A stretch of 64,000 nt of DNA, taken from assembly GCA_001599355.1 (NCBI GenBank), contig BCGQ01000001.1:2731135-2795134 (forward strand), given 5' to 3'. The notes below the pieces were generated by a model. It ran no database searches and was not told the origin of the DNA. It saw only the letters and a list, made by a program, of their open reading frames with translations. A program made the translations under genes and the position numbers. Position 1 is the first letter of the stretch; each line of letters opens with the position of its first letter. The DNA is from Nakazawaea peltata (taxonomy: Eukaryota; Ascomycota; Pichiomycetes; Alaninales; Pachysolenaceae). This document shows positions 9,994-18,527 of the stretch, piece by piece.

Positions 9994-10710
9994 ATGGAAA
10001 ACCAACTGAGAACAAGAGATAAGAGAAGACCTCTCTCCAGGATCAACTTGGGGGAGTTTGACAGGTTTGGTCCCAAACGGATGATATCGTTCCATCATCG
10101 GTTGAAGAAGATGAATGAACTTTCAACCAGATTGGGGGTAACCACCATGGGCAATATTGAAGAAAAAGAGGGCAAGGAGAATATTGAGCCGCACGAGTTA
10201 GAGAGGTCGGTCGAGTTCACTTTTGAGCATGGTCATAGAGAGAATAGGATTGAGGGGGTTTTGAATGTGTCAACTGGTATGACACAGGCTCCGAGATTGA
10301 AGAGGCGGCAGCAATTGGGTACTGGTTACTCCACTGGTGACTCTGATCACTCCACTGACCACCCCACAGATTTTGTAAACAGGGGCTCTCAAGGTTTAAG
10401 CGAAAATTTACATTGTAGGAGCCCTCAAATAGCGACTCCGGAGACATCAGCTGAACTAGAGGAGCTTTACGAGATGTGGGCATTCTCACCAGAGGAAGAT
10501 ACTTCAGAGTATATAGAAAAAGAAGCTGAATTAGACCGGTTCTTTTTCGAAAGAGTTCAACCTCAGGTGATGAAGGTGAAGGGGAGAGAAACAAGATTTG
10601 TAACTAGGGGCAGAATAGTGACAGAGGAAAAATTTCTTGCCCTTACTGGTGACACACCGAGGGATGTTTTAAGGTTGGAGATGCCTAAGATGAGAGTAAG
10701 GAAGAGATGA
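9994..10710 (+). CDS. Orphan protein with D-box and KEN-box motifs
   Basis: A 238-residue protein with no family I recognise. The frame is open upstream, but the first ATG is at 9994. The N-terminus has a destruction-box-like sequence, R11-x-x-L14-x-x-I17-N18. It is followed by a KEN box at residues 61-63 (GKENIEP). The middle is Ser/Thr/Asp-rich and probably disordered. The C-terminal third is an acidic, likely helical segment (ELEELYEMWAFSPEEDTSEYIEKEAELDR in two stretches) and a basic tail ending KMRVRKR. Paired D-box and KEN-box near an N-terminus is the usual layout of substrates of the anaphase-promoting complex. A fast-evolving cell-cycle protein such as a securin is possible but only a guess. 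Confidence 0.6.
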   Translation: MENQLRTRDKRRPLSRINLGEFDRFGPKRMISFHHRLKKMNELSTRLGVTTMGNIEEKEGKENIEPHELERSVEFTFEHGHRENRIEGVLNVSTGMTQAPRLKRRQQLGTGYSTGDSDHSTDHPTDFVNRGSQGLSENLHCRSPQIATPETSAELEELYEMWAFSPEEDTSEYIEKEAELDRFFFERVQPQVMKVKGRETRFVTRGRIVTEEKFLALTGDTPRDVLRLEMPKMRVRKR

Positions 10711-11119
10711 ATAAATGAAGAAATGTAAGATTAAAGAATTTCAAACTGTAGTAACATGATCTGTCAGATCTGACAAGTGACCACAACCCTATTATTGTCT
10801 CATTAATATCCAACCCTCTCCGGTGAAGTCCTCCCTCCCTGTCATTTCAGCTCTGCCCATCCTTCCTGCCCTTCTGCCATGCCCCTCAGGCTCTCCCCTT
10901 TTCGTATTTCGCTCTTTATTATGATCTTTCCCAAAACATCAATAAACATTCGTGCCCTTACCCATTTTTTGTAGGGAAATTTTAGTGCGGCCGATTTTTT
11001 AAATTAATCAAAAAGTGACTAGAAAGGTAAGGGAGTGTTTCAGTTAGTGGAAAACTAGTTAACGTGGTAGTTTAAGTAAGAGGACAAGACGTTCGACCTC
11101 TACTTAGTGGACCGCGAAG
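10711..11119. other. Intergenic region with a short palindrome
   Basis: TGTCAGATCTGACA at 10762-10775 is a perfect 14-base palindrome about 50 bases after the preceding stop codon. It could be a factor site or part of the 3' end. The remainder is C/T-rich promoter-like sequence for the gene at 11120. Confidence 0.4.
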
Positions 11120-12661
11120 ATGAAAAAGACCGAAATACCTAGCTCCAATATCATACTCCTAACGGCGCCATTGAAATCTCAATACATTGTGTTCAATCCG
11201 ATGGATCAGAAGTTGCTGCATCTTCTAGCGACGGAACATCAGTATTTGCAGTTTATCCGTGTGTTAGAGACCACTAGGAGGAATGCTAATAAAGTGTCAT
11301 TGCTGGCGTTGGTGAGTGGAGATGGTAAACAACACATCCAGACGAGGTCCGTGTCTACTTCTTCGAAGGGGACCGAATATTATGACTTTGTTCAGAGTTT
11401 TAGTAGTGATTCTACCGAGCAAACAAAGACGGAGAATATGACTGATAGTGATGATGAACAAATCAGTCTTCTAAAAGATACCCTGCCCCATCATAACCGT
11501 ACTTCTAGTGTGATAAAACATGATCTCGAAGGTTCAAATGTACCTGGAATCGACTATTTACTTGGAGATTTGCATTTAAGTGATGAGGCTCAGTTCTCAG
11601 AAGATACAACTAGAGGTGATAATGGCACTCCTGACCCAGAGGATTTGACATTTGATGACTTGGCCAATTATGAGAAACTTCTTAACGATTTTGAATCTAC
11701 AAGAGACGAAGATTATTTCGAATGTCATACTAGACATACTCTTTGTGAACAAGGTATCTTACAAGATATACCTGAGATCTTGCTGGATGCCAATTTTGAT
11801 GATGATACCGATAATACTACGTTTGAGACTGCTCCTACAGGTGAAACGTCGTTCAGTAATTATTTCAAACGAAAGCTTACTGACGATGATAGTACTATAT
11901 TTATGTCTAATCCTCAAGAGTTGTTGAAAAAAGTATCGAAAATCTGGAAATTGATTCCAAAGAATAAGGAAAAAGGTGATAAAGATAGTGACATTAATAA
12001 GGATCTGTTCCATGATTTCTATGTGAGATGGAAACAGGCCTCCAAAAAGAACAGAGAAGAGAAAGAAAGTCTGAAATTACAGACAAATGAAGTGGAATCT
12101 ACCGATATTCTGAAACTTAGTAGACAAATTAGACTGGATCCAGATACGTATGTGGCGGAAAATCAAGTTACTGATGAGCTTTTGGTACTGAAAATCCAAG
12201 CCACAAGTATTCCGAATGCTGCTTCTCCCTTTGAGTACTTTTTCAATGACAAAGTATCGGAACTTTTGGCCGATCGTAAAAATTTCAATATGAAGAAGAA
12301 GGAAATTCGGTCATTTGTTTTAGTTCAATGGGAGAAATTGAGTGTATTAGAGAAACTGAGATACTCTTCAATTGTAATTGATAACAATAGTAGTCTGATA
12401 CCGACTCCATTTGCAAGTCCTTCCAAAAGATCCGTTAGCTACGGTTATTCCAAGGTCTCGTTGAACTCTCAAACGAGCCTGAGCCCCCCACCAAAGCTTA
12501 GTAAGAAAAGATCTGTAAGTGCATTTGCGCAGGGAGTCAACATCATGACACCAATCGAGTCTATGTCTAATGATCCATTTATTGCTCAAGAGAGTAATGG
12601 ACAGTTTGTCAAGCCTCTCTCTAAGAAGAAGAGCTGGGGTACTGATGATAAATGGTTGTAA
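11120..12661 (+). CDS. Unknown protein with a degenerate HMG-box-like segment
   Basis: A 513-residue protein that I cannot assign to a named family. The N-terminal 60 residues look folded (hydrophobic, with LLHLLATEHQYLQFIRVLE). Residues about 85-245 are acidic and Ser/Thr-rich. Two helical, Trp-containing blocks follow. The second (about residues 370-418: SPFEYFFNDKVSELL, then FVLVQWEKLSVLEKLRYSS) matches the spacing of an HMG box (W..LS..EK..Y), though degenerate. The C-terminus has SP sites and basic stretches (KKRSVSAF, KKKSWG). A nuclear DNA-associated role is a reasonable inference, not shown. No membrane segments. ATG at 11120 is the first in frame. Confidence 0.65.
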   Translation: MKKTEIPSSNIILLTAPLKSQYIVFNPMDQKLLHLLATEHQYLQFIRVLETTRRNANKVSLLALVSGDGKQHIQTRSVSTSSKGTEYYDFVQSFSSDSTEQTKTENMTDSDDEQISLLKDTLPHHNRTSSVIKHDLEGSNVPGIDYLLGDLHLSDEAQFSEDTTRGDNGTPDPEDLTFDDLANYEKLLNDFESTRDEDYFECHTRHTLCEQGILQDIPEILLDANFDDDTDNTTFETAPTGETSFSNYFKRKLTDDDSTIFMSNPQELLKKVSKIWKLIPKNKEKGDKDSDINKDLFHDFYVRWKQASKKNREEKESLKLQTNEVESTDILKLSRQIRLDPDTYVAENQVTDELLVLKIQATSIPNAASPFEYFFNDKVSELLADRKNFNMKKKEIRSFVLVQWEKLSVLEKLRYSSIVIDNNSSLIPTPFASPSKRSVSYGYSKVSLNSQTSLSPPPKLSKKRSVSAFAQGVNIMTPIESMSNDPFIAQESNGQFVKPLSKKKSWGTDDKWL

Positions 12662-12707
12662 AAATATGTGTAAATTAAATGAATGAACTTATGTCTATTA
12701 ATAAATA

Positions 12708-13385
12708 TTATACTAAAATGCCGACGAAACACAGGTCTAAGATACGGTCCAGATTGATCCAGGGATGATACTTATTGAATAACGAAGTGCCGTCTTTTCC
12801 AGCGCATTTCTTCAAGATATCGATTCCTCCAGGATGGAAATCTAAATAGGGTGTGATATTATATACTTTGCGGTTTATAACCATCCAAAAATCGTCTAGA
12901 GTGTTGTGTTTGCGTAGTTCTTCTTTAGAGATGCGAATTGGGATTGGGGGCATTCCATTTCTGAAATTTGGTTTTCGTTTAGTCGATTCCCAATCTAGAG
13001 CCGAATGACCTGGTTTGAGTATTATTTTTTGTCTAGGGGAGTTATTGGACATTTGTGGACGGGGGATATTAAGGGTGGGAGTTCTTAGGGAGGGGGTGTT
13101 TAGTCCAGGGGCTCTTATAGAGGGGACAGTTAGACCAGGGGTTTTCAATGCGGGAGCTCCTGGTCTTGTGCTGGAGGTAGTAGATGATATATTAGCTGAT
13201 GGTGCAGTTGGAGGTCCAGCAGCATCAGATCCAGGTCCAGATCCACGCCCAGTAGCGCCAGCTCCAGTAGCGCCAGCCCCAGTCCCACCTAACACCAGCA
13301 CTCTCTCCACATTCTGTCCCAATCTCTTATTCAAATATCCCGAAGTAACAATCTCAGGAACCTTTCGCACTTCTTTATCGGTCAT
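12708..13385 (-). CDS. IRC21: Cytochrome b5-domain protein (Irc21)
   Basis: A 225-residue protein with a C-terminal cytochrome b5-like haem domain. The axial ligands are the His of the HPGG motif (YLDFHPGGIDIL) and the His of FNKYHPW. The fold is bracketed by DDFWMVINRKVYNITPYL and the final LDLCFVGILV. The middle is a low-complexity Ala/Gly/Pro/Thr linker with repeated APxLxTPxL units. S. cerevisiae Irc21 (YMR073C, 201 residues) has the same layout. The frame is open a little further, but the first ATG is at 13383-13385. Its stop lies 46 bases from that of the gene at 11120 (convergent), and it diverges from the ubiquitin protease. The partner reductase is unknown. Confidence 0.85.
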   Translation of the reverse strand: MTDKEVRKVPEIVTSGYLNKRLGQNVERVLVLGGTGAGATGAGATGRGSGPGSDAAGPPTAPSANISSTTSSTRPGAPALKTPGLTVPSIRAPGLNTPSLRTPTLNIPRPQMSNNSPRQKIILKPGHSALDWESTKRKPNFRNGMPPIPIRISKEELRKHNTLDDFWMVINRKVYNITPYLDFHPGGIDILKKCAGKDGTSLFNKYHPWINLDRILDLCFVGILV

Positions 13386-13667
13386 TTTACTCTTCACGAC
13401 ACTACTTGGCCACACTATTTCACCACTACTTCTCTCCTTAAATCACCTTCTTAATCACCTCCTTCAGTCGATCCGATCGACGCCCGATGAGCACTCTCGA
13501 TAATTTCCTAACTCGGAATCTCCAACATATTTCCTAATCAAGTAATCTCATCGTTCCCCTCGGTTGCCCCCTGCCCCTCAAACCGTTGCGCCCCCAATTG
13601 TGGAGAAGGAATTCCATTTTTGCCCACGCAAAGGCTCCCCGGACAGGCTCCGGACTTGGTTCAATTG

Positions 13668-15875
13668 ATGAAGTTGGTCGCCGAATTACAGGATTCGGCC
13701 GTTGAATCATTGATAAAAAGATCTCTTATCGCATTACATCTCATATCCGAGCCGAAAGTACCCGAGAACAACCACCCTTTTCATCTCTTGGTATCAAAGT
13801 GGAACCTTCTCTCATCTCATCAAAAGAACAAGCTTTATTTGTACGGTCTGGCGGTTGCCCTTAGTTTATACATACTCGCTCCGTCTATCCCCATTTACAG
13901 ATCCAACAAGATGTTCAGCAAACTGAGACCCGATCGGTACACCACCGGTTTAATCAATATGGACATAGATTGCTTTGCCAATTCGACTTTACAGTCTCTT
14001 CTGGCTCTTCCAGGGTTGAATAATTACCTTAATGAGTTGTATTCCAAGGTGTATTCCAATGATGAAATTGCCGAATTCGATCCTCCAGAGCTCCCTTTAC
14101 ATGCTGCTCTCATGGAGATCTTAGGAAAGTTACAGAAAGTGGTGTATAAGTCCAAAACTATTAGCGTTTGGGATTTTTTGAACGTTTTAGAGAGGATTTT
14201 CAAGTCCAAAATCTCCAAAAGTCAGCATGATGCCCATGAATTATTGCAATTGATATTGGAAACATTGCTCCAAGAGAACTTACAGCTTTATAAGTACTCT
14301 CTCCGGTCCGGTTTGGACAAGAAAATCACCATCCCACTGCTACCTTTCAAGAGTTTGTTGTTGAACCAGTTACAATGTGTGGAATGTGGTGGCAGTAGTA
14401 ACTTAAGTTATAGTCCTATGATGATTCTCACATTGCCTGTGCCGCAGGAGAGCTCTATTGACCTTCTGGACTTGATCACTGGCAATGAGAAGGAGTTTAT
14501 CGAGGGTTATTCTTGTCTTAGATGTAAAATTAATGCTATTATTAATATGGAGAGTCAAACGAAGACATTGGATGAGAAAGTGACCGAGAAATTGGTGAAA
14601 CTTCAGAAGGACCCTAAGACGATGATCAATGACGATTTGGACCCTGAATTGATGCTGATAATCGATAATTACAAGCATCCATCGAGGTTTGAAATCGGGT
14701 CTGTTCGCTCTACAATTAATAAGAGAAACGATATCATAAAGCCACCAAAAATCTTACCTATACATCTTTCGAGATCGATCTTTGCCAATACACAAGAATT
14801 GAGGAACTCATGTCAAGTGTTGTTCCCCGAAGAATTGGTTCTTGAGACCGATATCGAGTTAGCTAATCAGTTAGAACAGATCGAAGAGCAGACTGTGTTG
14901 GCTGAATTTGACAAGCAAGATTTGGAACCTGCTAAGGAAGATGTATTTCTGAAACCTGCGATATTGCATGATAATGACGAGAAGCAAGACGATGCCTTTT
15001 ATGAGGATGTAGGTCAGATCTCGGATATAGATGAGGAAGAAGGTGGGAATTCTTCGGAGGAAGGAGGACATTCTTCCGATGAAGGAAATGATGAGGCGAT
15101 TGCTAGTGATGAATCAGCACCCGAAGATGGAGACGACGATGAAGAAGAAGATGGGTCTCCAATTTTCAAGAAATCTTTTGTAGAAACACCTTCAACTTCG
15201 GCTTCTGTTTCCCATAATGATAAGATGCCTCAAAATAGACCTTCAATTCAAACGGTTAAATCATCTAGTTCGTTTGACCCGTTGATCCAACTGCATAAAT
15301 CGGCCGATTTCAAGCTGGAAACACCTATCTCGAGCACTCTGAAGCATACTTATAAGTTAAAATCAATGATCAGACACGTAGGAACTCATCGTGCTGGACA
15401 TTATGAATGTTATCGTCATAAACCTCCTATTTATAAAGTGGATGCTGAGAAATTCGATGTTCAGTTCCCTTTCTTAGTTGCACCTATTGCCAATTCACAA
15501 GATGAGAACGATGAGGGAAGTGAAGCTGTTGCTACAGCCACAGCCACAGCTACGAGCGACTCTCTGACCGATCTCGAGACTAGAAGACTGTCTGTAAGTG
15601 ACAAAGGTCTCTCTCGTTCGTCGTCTCAACGTAAATCCAGAAGATTCTCAAGAAGGTTGTCTTCTTTCTTAGGAGGTAATCGTGAGGGACCTGATTCTTT
15701 GAGTGAAATGACAAGTGAGATGAGATTGACTCCAGCCAGAAGAAGGAAGTTGGGCAGTTATGCCAAATATCCGTTCTGGAGAATCAGTGATTCTAAAGTA
15801 TCGGAAGTTAAGACTACTGATGTTGTTTCTGATAATAAGGCAGTTTATATGTTATTTTATGAACGAATTGATTAG
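13668..15875 (+). CDS. Membrane-anchored ubiquitin C-terminal hydrolase (Ubp1/Ubp16 type)
   Basis: A 735-residue USP-family deubiquitinase. A hydrophobic segment (about residues 62-80, LYGLAVALSLYILAP) precedes the catalytic domain, as in yeast Ubp1 and Ubp16, so it is probably held on the ER or mitochondrial outer membrane. Catalytic Cys102 sits in NMDIDCFANSTLQSL, His578 in GTHRAGHYECY and Asp708 in FWRISDS. A CxxC pair (VECGG, CLRCK) forms the usual zinc ribbon. A long acidic insert (about residues 420-510) and a basic Ser/Arg insert (about 640-680) interrupt the C-terminal half. The frame is open upstream of 13668, but the first ATG is there. The CTG in SLQSL-x-AL falls where Ubp1 has Ala. 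Confidence 0.88.
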   Translation: MKLVAELQDSAVESLIKRSLIALHLISEPKVPENNHPFHLLVSKWNLLSSHQKNKLYLYGLAVALSLYILAPSIPIYRSNKMFSKLRPDRYTTGLINMDIDCFANSTLQSLLALPGLNNYLNELYSKVYSNDEIAEFDPPELPLHAALMEILGKLQKVVYKSKTISVWDFLNVLERIFKSKISKSQHDAHELLQLILETLLQENLQLYKYSLRSGLDKKITIPLLPFKSLLLNQLQCVECGGSSNLSYSPMMILTLPVPQESSIDLLDLITGNEKEFIEGYSCLRCKINAIINMESQTKTLDEKVTEKLVKLQKDPKTMINDDLDPELMLIIDNYKHPSRFEIGSVRSTINKRNDIIKPPKILPIHLSRSIFANTQELRNSCQVLFPEELVLETDIELANQLEQIEEQTVLAEFDKQDLEPAKEDVFLKPAILHDNDEKQDDAFYEDVGQISDIDEEEGGNSSEEGGHSSDEGNDEAIASDESAPEDGDDDEEEDGSPIFKKSFVETPSTSASVSHNDKMPQNRPSIQTVKSSSSFDPLIQLHKSADFKLETPISSTLKHTYKLKSMIRHVGTHRAGHYECYRHKPPIYKVDAEKFDVQFPFLVAPIANSQDENDEGSEAVATATATATSDSLTDLETRRLSVSDKGLSRSSSQRKSRRFSRRLSSFLGGNREGPDSLSEMTSEMRLTPARRRKLGSYAKYPFWRISDSKVSEVKTTDVVSDNKAVYMLFYERID

Positions 15876-15970
15876 GTGTGTCTAGAGAATGTAGAGAAGT
15901 AGAAGTAGAAGTAGAGGTAGAGAAGTAGGATAGTAGAATATAGTAGCATGTATTGGTGTAGAAGTGGGAT
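15876..15970. repeat. AGTAGA-type short tandem repeat between convergent genes
   Basis: The 95-base gap between two convergent stop codons contains several imperfect copies of AGAAGTAG / AGGTAGAG (about 15893-15928). It is a simple repeat with no coding role and probably part of both 3' ends. Confidence 0.5.
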
Positions 15971-17236
15971 TCATTCCGAAATACTCTCCTTGAATGACTC
16001 AACTGCCTCAACTAATGCTTTAGCAGCATATTCATAATCTTCTATCTCATTATATACTTGACAACTGAATCTTGCCCAATACTTACCATTGTGGAGGATG
16101 GTGGGAATGAATGTCTTGTACTCTAAGGTGAGCTTCTTTGTAATGAAAGCTGTCATTTGAGGTAAGAATTGGGGATCCTTCATCTTCTCTAAGAGTTCAG
16201 GTCCAACTGGAACTTCTACATTACACAAGTTGGTGGTCAAGGTGTTGGTACTGTTCTCCATATATGAGGTTCCCCAAATCTCAGCGACGGTTTTGGCAAC
16301 CTCTTGGGCCAACAGGTTGTTTCTCAGGATAATTTTATCCTCCCCTCCACATACTTCTTCTCTGAACTTTATAGCTTCGACAGCTGCTTCAAGTTGAGCT
16401 GAAGTGAAAGACCCATAGGCCAGGAACTTATCGACTAATCTCGTCTTCTCCTTCTCTGGTGAAAGTTCGACCCAATCATCCAAATATGACAGAGCAACAG
16501 GTAATGTGTGAATAACTTTATGATGTTTGGGGTCGACATACAAAAAGGCACACCCTCTTGGAGTAAAAAGCCATTTGTGAAGATTGGAGACAAAGAAATC
16601 AGGTTTCAATTGAGAAAGGCTGAAAGGTACCATACCAACAGCATGAGCAGCATCTACCAAACTAAGAACACCTTTTTCCTTACAAAGAGCAACCAAGCGT
16701 TCAAATGGAACTTTTACACCTGGCATCGAAGTGACAGCATCGAACATGGCCAATTTGACTTGGTTTGACTCAAGGACCTTCTTAAATCTGGCAACAACTT
16801 CATCATCCTCCATTGGGTAGTTCAAATCTACAACTAAGATCTCGATTCCCAACCGGTTTTTCAAAAACTTCACAGTACTTCCCGAGGAATTGAATACAGT
16901 CGACTGGATGACAATCTTATCACCTTTTGAGAAGGGGTAAGATCTTAAGACAGTATTGATACCAGTAGTGGTATTTTGTACAAATACAATAGTATTAGGA
17001 TCGGCATCTACAACTTTGGCCAATGCCAGAGTTGATTCTTTCAATCTTTCCCCACGCTCAAGAGAGATAAATCTATCGGGGAACAGAATATCATCTTCGA
17101 TATTCTTCCTCCAAGCTGCAATAACAGGCTTTGGGAGGGCACCATAGGCACCATGATTTACTGGGACAACCCCTTCTTCAAACAGAAAATACTTCTCTCT
17201 GAACTGTTTTCCAAACGGAACCTCTGTTTCACTCAT
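15971..17236 (-). CDS. PLP-dependent lyase/epimerase, aminotransferase class V
   Basis: A 421-residue pyridoxal-phosphate enzyme of the isopenicillin-N-epimerase-like branch of class V aminotransferases. The same branch contains fungal hercynylcysteine sulfoxide lyase (Egt2, ergothioneine synthesis). Visible motifs are the N-terminal VNHGAYGALP, the TTTGINTVLR phosphate-binding region, the DAAHAVG motif with the cofactor-binding Asp, and the Schiff-base Lys221 in NLHKWLFTPRG. No mitochondrial presequence is evident and IscS-type cysteine desulfurase motifs are lacking, so it is not NFS1. No Egt1-like partner is in the window, so the substrate is open. Its promoter holds an Mcm1-type palindrome and AP-1/Gcn4-type sites. 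Confidence 0.8.
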   Translation of the reverse strand: MSETEVPFGKQFREKYFLFEEGVVPVNHGAYGALPKPVIAAWRKNIEDDILFPDRFISLERGERLKESTLALAKVVDADPNTIVFVQNTTTGINTVLRSYPFSKGDKIVIQSTVFNSSGSTVKFLKNRLGIEILVVDLNYPMEDDEVVARFKKVLESNQVKLAMFDAVTSMPGVKVPFERLVALCKEKGVLSLVDAAHAVGMVPFSLSQLKPDFFVSNLHKWLFTPRGCAFLYVDPKHHKVIHTLPVALSYLDDWVELSPEKEKTRLVDKFLAYGSFTSAQLEAAVEAIKFREEVCGGEDKIILRNNLLAQEVAKTVAEIWGTSYMENSTNTLTTNLCNVEVPVGPELLEKMKDPQFLPQMTAFITKKLTLEYKTFIPTILHNGKYWARFSCQVYNEIEDYEYAAKALVEAVESFKESISE

Positions 17237-17316
17237 CTCTACTTCTTTGTATACTCTATAGTCGTACCAATGAACCAGGGAGACACCCCTCTTTTATACC
17301 TGCAGATAAGATCTGA

Positions 17317-17338
17317 AAATTTCCTAATTAGGAAATTT
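17317..17338. promoter_or_regulatory. Perfect 22-base palindrome containing an ideal Mcm1 site
   Basis: The core TTTCCTAATTAGGAAA is identical to the synthetic-consensus P-box palindrome bound by yeast Mcm1, and the symmetry extends for 22 bases. It is 81 bases upstream of the PLP-enzyme ATG. The palindrome is seen directly; binding is inferred from the consensus. Confidence 0.65.
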
Positions 17339-17369
17339 CGTACTTCGCTTATCTAAATTTTTCACCTCG

Positions 17370-17402
17370 ATGACTCTTCAGGGAAGAGTCATAGCTGAGT
17401 CA
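17370..17402. promoter_or_regulatory. TGACTC inverted repeat plus TGAGTCA (Gcn4/AP-1 sites)
   Basis: ATGACTCTTC at 17370-17379 and its exact reverse complement at 17383-17392 are separated by AGG. Four bases later comes TGAGTCA (17396-17402), the perfect bZIP (Gcn4/Yap) heptamer. Each arm also carries a TGACTC core. This gives three potential bZIP contacts in 33 bases. Confidence 0.6.
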
Positions 17403-17833
17403 TTTGGTGATCGGCGGTAAATGAAGTGGGAAAGATTTATGACGAGGTATAGCCGTATAATAGGGGAACTGCAAGGTTCTGATACTGGTTGCTGATCCTA
17501 TTCTGATCTTAGTTCAGATCCTAGGGGTTCGCTTACTAATTGACTCTCAAACTTTGTGCATCCCTATTTACAGCTTAACTGTACCCAAATATCCGATAAC
17601 TCAATTGACGTAAAGCTAGGTCTTATGGAATCCTCATGAGTATTTGACCTATCTCCACAAGAATTTATTCTCATCCAACCCAATTTTACTCAAATTCGTA
17701 AATCTCTTCCCAGATCTCCACCAAGAACTCATCTCAGCAATTTATCAATTTCCATCTACTAATCATCTCATCTGAAGTCAAAAATTCCAAACAAATTCAT
17801 GATGAAACCAAACTATATCTCAGTCCACGTATA

Positions 17834-18450
17834 ATGGCAAAGTATTGGTGTAAACTTTGCTCGATTGTAAGTTGAATCCCGCACTACATGTGATACGATT
17901 GTTACTAACTTTTTAGTTCGTACCTGATACGTCCTTTGAGAGGCTCAAACATGACAAGTCTTCAAGACATCAACTGGCATTAAGACAACAATTACGAGAT
18001 GTACATATAAAAAACAAGGAACTGAAATTGGAAGAGAAGCTGGTTACGCAAGAACTTCAAAGAATTAATAAAGAAATTGGTCTTTCTTCAGCTAAACCTG
18101 TTGGATTTAAGGTCGTGAAACCAAGACCAGACTCGAAGAGAAAATTAGACTCGAAATTAGGCTCGAAATCAGACTCGAAACCAGGACCAAAACCAGAACC
18201 TAAACACGACATATCGCAATGGAGACCTGCGAAAGAGGAAACAGAAGCCTCTGAAGTTCCTGCGGTCCCTACAGTCCCCGCAATCCCATTGAAATCCAAA
18301 TTCGTCCGCAAACAAACAGAATCAGAAAAAGAATCCAATAACTGGGACTTGAATGGCTCCAAACTAATGAGAAATGACCTTTCGGATGAAGATACTTCCG
18401 AGCTAAAAGTAGTGCCCAAATTCAAAACGAGGAAACCCCTCAAGAAGTAA
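17834..18450 (+). CDS. Spliced U1-type (WBP4-like) zinc-finger protein
   Basis: A two-exon gene: 17834-17866 joined to 17917-18450, giving 188 residues. Exon 1 encodes MAKYWCKLCSI and splicing continues as FVPDTSFERLKHD. Together they form a U1-C/matrin-type finger, Cys6-x2-Cys9-x13-His23-x5-His29, which neither exon holds alone. The KYWCKxC...FERxxH..S.RHQ pattern, followed by a helical Arg/Lys/Glu region, resembles the N-terminus of WBP4/FBP21-like splicing proteins, so a spliceosome role is likely. The C-terminal half is low complexity, with KxDSK/GSK repeats (about residues 78-105) and Lys/Glu-rich sequence. Starting at the in-frame ATG-less exon 2 would lose the finger, which supports the intron. 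Confidence 0.82.
17867..17916 (+). other. Intron of the U1-type zinc-finger gene
   Basis: 50 bases, phase 0. Donor GTAAGT at 17867, branch point TACTAAC at 17903-17909, acceptor TTTTAG ending at 17916. Removal joins the two zinc-ligand halves in frame. Confidence 0.88.
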
Positions 18451-18527
18451 TACAGTGGAATGAATAAATGAATATGGATATCTATTTTTCGCCATGAATC
18501 TGGCTTGAATATGTTTATAAATACGTT

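Larger units (their letters stand above)
17237..17833. promoter_or_regulatory. Divergent promoter with palindromic factor sites
   Basis: A shared 600-base promoter between the PLP enzyme (leftward) and the spliced zinc-finger gene (rightward). It carries three strong motifs listed separately: an Mcm1-type palindrome (17317-17338), a TGACTC inverted repeat (17370-17392) and a perfect TGAGTCA (17396-17402). All are closer to the PLP gene, 80-165 bases from its ATG. The right half has no recognised motif. Confidence 0.6.
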
